Source: Spirochaetia bacterium (lineage in GTDB: Bacteria; Spirochaetota; Spirochaetia; Treponematales; Breznakiellaceae). From it: a stretch of 64,000 nucleotides of DNA. Where the stretch lies: the NCBI GenBank assembly GCA_025997715.1, contig BNUY01000001.1, positions 1 through 64,000 on the forward strand. The letters run 5' to 3'. A model generated the notes under the pieces. The model did not search any database and was not told where the DNA came from. It was given only the letters and a program-made list of their open reading frames with translations. Positions 60,393 through 64,000 of the stretch are shown piece after piece. Position 1 is the first letter of the stretch. The number at the start of each line of letters is the position of its first letter. Both the position numbers and the translations under genes were made by a program.

Positions 60393-60944
60393 ATGAGAAA
60401 AGGTTTTTGTTTTGTAGTATTGCCGATCTTGGCAGCACTGGTGATGAGCTGTGGATCTTCACCGGCGGTTGGCGCTAATGGCGATGCCCAGCCGGGATGG
60501 GTAAGGAGGGTTCCGGCAGATACCGATACCCTTACCTATTTCGTTGGATCGGGACGTGAAGGTAAGACGATTACCGCAAAAAAAGCGACTGCCCGTGCTG
60601 CTGCGTTACAGGCGCTTAATGAATGGAAAGCGGCTACCGTTGAGTCAGCCTTAAGAGATTATGTCAGTGAATACGGAGAAACCGGAAATACCCAGTCTCT
60701 TGAAGGCTTAGAAAACGGCGTTAAGGCCCGTGCCAGGGCAAATACTTCGGGATTCAGGGAGGTTGAAAGCTGGGTCGCGGCTGATGAGCATTATGAAATA
60801 CTTTACAGTTACCCGATCAACGATTTCAGGAATGACTTTAAGGCTGCGACGAATGAATTTATCCGCAACGAGTCTGCGGCATTTGCAGAATTCAAAGCCG
60901 ATGAGTTTTTCAAGATTCTTGATGCGGAGTTGGATAAGAAATAA
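60393..60944 (+). CDS. LPP20-family lipoprotein
   Basis: 183 residues. Lipobox VMSC (Cys20), then QPGWVRRVPADTDTLTYFVG, SGREGKTITAKKATARAAAL and a long helix, the standard LPP20 pattern. AAGGAG is correctly placed for ATG 60393; ATG 60372 is only an upstream in-frame alternative. The gene follows the LysM lipoprotein by 61 bases and is separated from the next by a strong hairpin. Confidence 0.85.
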   Translation: MRKGFCFVVLPILAALVMSCGSSPAVGANGDAQPGWVRRVPADTDTLTYFVGSGREGKTITAKKATARAAALQALNEWKAATVESALRDYVSEYGETGNTQSLEGLENGVKARARANTSGFREVESWVAADEHYEILYSYPINDFRNDFKAATNEFIRNESAAFAEFKADEFFKILDAELDKK

Positions 60945-60953
60945 CGGTGACTG

Positions 60954-60988
60954 GTATTGTCCCCCGGAATACATGAAGGGGACAATAC
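60954..60988 (+). terminator. 11-bp perfect hairpin between lipoprotein genes
   Basis: GTATTGTCCCC (60954-60964) and GGGGACAATAC (60978-60988) form a perfect stem with a 13-base loop. No T-run follows, so it may be an mRNA-stability or partial-termination element within the operon rather than a full terminator. Confidence 0.5.
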
Positions 60989-61019
60989 AGTTTCGTAAAA
61001 CATACTAAAGGAATTATTT

Positions 61020-61814
61020 ATGCGGTTCTGTAGCAATATCGGTATGTTCTGTGTTTTTTTTTATTGTGTTATGGCTGTATCATGCACAACCCTACGAGAA
61101 AACAGGGATACGCAGCCAGAGAATACAATAAATGGCGTATTAAATGCCAGTCTCTATACTTCTGATGTATATATCGGTTACTCCGGCAGGATGCTCACCC
61201 GCTCAATGGAAATTGACTACGCAAAACTCCATATAGCCCATCAGATGGCGATACGTGATAGATGCGTTGTAGATACCGGAATGATTGATCTCTCTGAAGG
61301 AGATCAGGATTCTCTCGTAATGGATTCAAACTTTGATTATGATGATTCACATATTGATGAACTCATTGATTACATTGAGGTAATTGAGACCTATGTATTC
61401 CCCGGACTCGCGGTTGTTCTGGCCCGGGATAACCGGAAAACGGTTTCGGCAAATATCGTTATTCCAAGATTGAATACGGAACGGCCCCGGTGGGTTCATA
61501 ACCCGCAGTGGGTCCGTGAGTTTCCCGGTATGGAAGATTACTCTGTCGGCGTTGGCGTAGCAGGAAAAAATACCGCACTATTTAAAGGGCTGCGCATCGC
61601 AGATGTTAACGCTGCCCAGGCAATAGCAGCAGAAAAAAATTCGTTTAACAGATCATTTCTATATGATTACGTGAATAGCCGTTTCGTAGATATTGAAACT
61701 GGAAATGCCATTTTGACCAAGGCGGAATTATATGGATTTTATATCCTGGACCGATGGTTAGAACCGGACGGATCTGCTTGCTATTCATTAGGTATATCGC
61801 TTAATGATAAATAA
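61020..61814 (+). CDS. LPP20-like lipoprotein, divergent
   Basis: 264 residues. Signal with lipobox AVSC (Cys22). The LPP20-like feature RPRWVHNPQWVREFPGMEDY then SVGVGVAGKNTALFKGLRIA appears late (about 158-200), after an additional N-terminal domain (YIGYSGRMLTRSMEIDYAKL). The double presence suggests two related repeats. AAGGAATT lies ahead of the ATG. Function unknown; probably a component of the same envelope complex. Confidence 0.75.
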   Translation: MRFCSNIGMFCVFFYCVMAVSCTTLRENRDTQPENTINGVLNASLYTSDVYIGYSGRMLTRSMEIDYAKLHIAHQMAIRDRCVVDTGMIDLSEGDQDSLVMDSNFDYDDSHIDELIDYIEVIETYVFPGLAVVLARDNRKTVSANIVIPRLNTERPRWVHNPQWVREFPGMEDYSVGVGVAGKNTALFKGLRIADVNAAQAIAAEKNSFNRSFLYDYVNSRFVDIETGNAILTKAELYGFYILDRWLEPDGSACYSLGISLNDK

Positions 61815-61836
61815 TTAGGGACGCGGAGATTATATT

Positions 61837-62616
61837 ATGAAGAATCGAATTATGCTGCTTGTCGTGCTGGTGTGTGGTACATTTCACGTTATGGCTCAAA
61901 ACGATCCGAGGGCGGATGCCATATACAAGACACGGATACTACAAAAAATCACGGAATTGGAAATGGATGATATCCTGTCATTATGGTTTACCGATGCGGA
62001 TACCGGTTCTCCAATAGAAGGCATGATCGTTGCCATTGAAAATTCAGGAACAGTCAAAACCGATGCGGACGGTCTTGCTCTGTTTCCGGTTCTTGATGAC
62101 GGTGAGCATGCGTTTATTGTACAAAAAGAAGGATATGTCATGATGAAAGATACCTTTAAGGTACTCATAGGATCCATTTTCTTTAACAAATATTCAATCC
62201 CCAAAACCATGCCGGCAAACCGCATTAAAATCGTTCTGGATTGGGGAGCCTCTCCCCTTGATATTGACGCCCATCTGGTAAAAGACAATGGCTATCATAT
62301 TTCATACCGTGACAGTACGACCTCCGCAGATCGTACCGCCTGGTTGGATCGGGATGAAGTGAACGGCTATGGCCCTGAAACAATAACGGTTACTGAGGTT
62401 GATAATAATGCGTCATATCATTTTTTTATACACAACTACAGTAACCGCAGTGCGGTAAATGATCCGCGATTATCTCAATCAAAGGCGGTTGTCCGTGTAT
62501 ATATTGATAACCGGCTCAATATGCGGTATCAGATAGAACCGGGGAAAACAGGAACTACATGGAATATATTTGATATTCGCCGCGGGCAAATACAACCGGT
62601 TAACCGGTATGAATAA
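61837..62616 (+). CDS. Periplasmic protein with CarboxypepD-like and YfaP (DUF2135)-like domains
   Basis: 259 residues. Signal peptide (IMLLVVLVCGTFHVMAQN). Residues about 45-110 form a carboxypeptidase-regulatory-like beta-sandwich (DADTGSPIEGMIVAIENSGT; DDGEHAFIVQKEGYV). Residues about 130-250 match the YfaP/DUF2135 pattern: LDWGASPLDIDAHLVK, LDRDEVNGYGPETITV, YHFFIHNYSN. Such domains bind surface or secreted partners. It overlaps the next gene by eight bases, which places it firmly in the operon. Confidence 0.75.
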   Translation: MKNRIMLLVVLVCGTFHVMAQNDPRADAIYKTRILQKITELEMDDILSLWFTDADTGSPIEGMIVAIENSGTVKTDADGLALFPVLDDGEHAFIVQKEGYVMMKDTFKVLIGSIFFNKYSIPKTMPANRIKIVLDWGASPLDIDAHLVKDNGYHISYRDSTTSADRTAWLDRDEVNGYGPETITVTEVDNNASYHFFIHNYSNRSAVNDPRLSQSKAVVRVYIDNRLNMRYQIEPGKTGTTWNIFDIRRGQIQPVNRYE

Positions 62617-63691
62617 CGTTTTTTATATGAAAGCGGCATTGAAAATTATATGTATACCGGTAATTGCGCTGTCGGTACTTGTAACGGGGTGCGGTTCTTC
62701 TCCCGCTAATGTACCGGTTTGGTTTACAAATACACAATTGCGATATCCCGACAGTGAATATATATGGGTAGTGGGCGTTGGCGCCGTACAGGAAGACGCT
62801 AAAAGACAGGCGGTGATAGAAATGTCACAATACTTTCACACCACGGTGGAGACGGTCAGCAGGTATATTACTGAGTATCGTGAAATCGTCAGTTCTGCAA
62901 AAAATGAATTTTCAGAAAAAATAGCCCTTGATCAATATAGCCGTATCGAATCAAACGAGGATTTTTTTGGGATTCGTTTTACGGATGTGTGGTTCAATTC
63001 CAAAAGAAAAGAATATGCGGTACTTGCCTATATCAACCGAAAAGATGCGGAGAAATTATATCATTCAAGAATTGAAACCAATATGGTCGGTATTAACGCG
63101 CTTATGGCCGATGTTGCTCAGAACGGCGATCCGCTTTATTCGGTTAAGCTGCTTTCAAACGGCAAGAGTATCGCCGATATAACAAGGAAATACATTGATA
63201 ATATGTCGTTTATATATCCGGAAAAAAACCAAGAATACCTTAAAATATATACCCCATATCTCAATACGATACAGCAATTGTACTCTATGCATGAGAGACT
63301 GCGGAATACCAGGGTTAGTGTAACCGTAGAATTTCGTGGTAACACACAAATAACTGAAGCAGACAAAGAAAATATGCGCCAAAGTGTACAGGAAGCGATA
63401 GGCTTGTATAATGTCCCGGTACAGATAGACCCAGATGCTGCGGCCGGGCAATCCGGTTATGCCTTTGTTTTTACGGTGAATAGCGAGCCAAAAACCTCAT
63501 CCGGACTTATTGAAACGGACCTTGTTCTTACGTTTACCCATAATGGAAAAACGTTCACATTACCGCCAGCCAGAAAAAATTTTAAAGAATACGAACAAGA
63601 TATCGCTGGGGGTATTAAGCGAGCATTAAGCGATATTAAGAAGAGTTCCGCTTTTTTTCAGGCGCTTACCGTAGAGATAAACCGGGAGTAG
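62609..63691 (+). CDS. LPP20-family lipoprotein, long form
   Basis: 360 residues. Lipobox LVTGC (Cys28 from ATG 62609; ATG 62627 is also possible). The mature start VPVWFTNTQLRYPDSEYIWV, then VGVGAVQEDAKRQAVIEMSQ, is LPP20. A second domain from about 200 (RVSVTVEFRGNTQITEADKE and FVFTVNSEPKTSSGLIETDL) resembles the corresponding part of the gene at 17516-18529, which also combines LPP20 with this C-terminal domain. The two genes are thus likely distant paralogues. Confidence 0.82.
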   Translation: MNNVFYMKAALKIICIPVIALSVLVTGCGSSPANVPVWFTNTQLRYPDSEYIWVVGVGAVQEDAKRQAVIEMSQYFHTTVETVSRYITEYREIVSSAKNEFSEKIALDQYSRIESNEDFFGIRFTDVWFNSKRKEYAVLAYINRKDAEKLYHSRIETNMVGINALMADVAQNGDPLYSVKLLSNGKSIADITRKYIDNMSFIYPEKNQEYLKIYTPYLNTIQQLYSMHERLRNTRVSVTVEFRGNTQITEADKENMRQSVQEAIGLYNVPVQIDPDAAAGQSGYAFVFTVNSEPKTSSGLIETDLVLTFTHNGKTFTLPPARKNFKEYEQDIAGGIKRALSDIKKSSAFFQALTVEINRE

Positions 63692-63701
63692 GGAGACATT
63701 A

Positions 63702-64000
63702 ATGCAATTTTTTAGGACTATTTTTATTATCATGGTTATAGGATGCGGTATGATGCTCTTATCATGTGTCACAACGCCGGTATCCATTGACTCCAATTCA
63801 AAAAAGGCCTTGCCGCGGCTTGCCATATTACCATTTACCGGCACCAATAAGACCGACGGAGAAGCTATCGCATTGCGTTTGGCAAATAATAAAGATATAA
63901 GAGCAGCTTTTACAACAATACCACGAACAAGCGCTATAGACGCGATTATGGCGGAACAGAAATTTCAACATTCCGGATTAACGGATTCTGATACTATTTC
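63702..64000 (+). CDS. CsgG-like lipoprotein, cut by window end
   Basis: 99 codons are visible. Signal with lipobox MLLSC (Cys22), then RLAILPFTGTNKTDGEAIAL, FTTIPRTSAIDAIMAEQKFQ, the beginning of a CsgG/LpoB-type domain ("LAVLPF" strand, then "DRxxLDxIL"-like helix). GGGAG is well placed before ATG 63702, ten bases after the LPP20 gene. It repeats the LPP20-CsgG association seen at 17.5-23.4 kb. Confidence 0.75.
   Translation, partial: MQFFRTIFIIMVIGCGMMLLSCVTTPVSIDSNSKKALPRLAILPFTGTNKTDGEAIALRLANNKDIRAAFTTIPRTSAIDAIMAEQKFQHSGLTDSDTI

Overview
The window looks like a chromosomal piece of a host-associated Treponema-type spirochaete. The evidence is the flagellar block flhA-flhF-flhG-hypothetical-fliA/whiG-fapA in the order usual for spirochaetes, the many short-signal lipoproteins with relaxed lipoboxes, and several small protein families I associate with termite-gut treponemes. 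No taxonomic marker was compared, so the genus is an inference. Core genes are GC-rich; several accessory blocks (about 10.7-13.2 kb, 38.6-44.0 kb, 57.8-64 kb) are visibly AT-richer.

Layout. 0-9 kb: a 23-bp tandem repeat, then a compact, mostly overlapping flagellar/regulatory operon, ending in a tRNA-Phe. 9.2-10.6 kb: a lipoprotein that appears to fuse a flavodoxin-like domain to an M15 peptidase. 10.7-13.2 kb: a GmrSD-type DUF262/HNH gene and a PIN toxin-antitoxin pair. 13.3-16.7 kb: a self-contained operon of a Tat-signal DUF362 protein, a membrane polyferredoxin, TatA and TatC. 16.8-23.7 kb: minus-strand lipoprotein and CsgG-like genes, including two paralogues that join a CsgG-like domain, a coiled coil and a probable beta-barrel. 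23.8-25.7 kb: a toxin-antitoxin cluster with one intact MNT/HEPN pair and several genes reduced to their ends. 25.7-32.3 kb: a complete Wadjet (JetABCD) plasmid-defence operon. 32.2-38.5 kb: ordinary genes (MelB-type transporter, FKBP lipoprotein, DksA-like protein, PHP phosphatase, double-receiver regulator, DJ-1 protein) interrupted by a cluster of long palindromic elements. 38.6-44.0 kb: a second defence island with a PARIS-like AriA/AriB pair, a YaaC-like protein, a methyltransferase-nuclease fusion and a GNAT. 44.0-47.8 kb: neuB and a molybdenum-cofactor operon (moaC, moaA, MOSC, mogA/moaB).

47.9-55.3 kb: a GntR regulator, apparently on a leaderless transcript with its own direct-repeat operator, heads genes for an SPFH protein, a Lol/MacB-like ABC ATPase with two permeases, a degenerate Fic protein, a LolA-like periplasmic protein and an outer-membrane barrel. 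Together these could form a trans-envelope lipid or lipoprotein route. 55.3-58.1 kb: a decayed minus-strand area with small toxin-antitoxin-like genes, remnants, a duplicated 55-bp sequence and an 11-copy 21-bp minisatellite. 58.3-64 kb: an AT-rich operon of LPP20-like lipoproteins, one with LysM, plus a YfaP-like protein and a CsgG-like lipoprotein cut by the window end.

The best candidates for undescribed biology are the CsgG-barrel/LPP20 lipoprotein sets, the flavodoxin-M15 fusion, the GntR-SPFH-Lol-like operon and the long palindromic elements after the FKBP gene. Statements about families come from motif recognition by eye; no database search was run.
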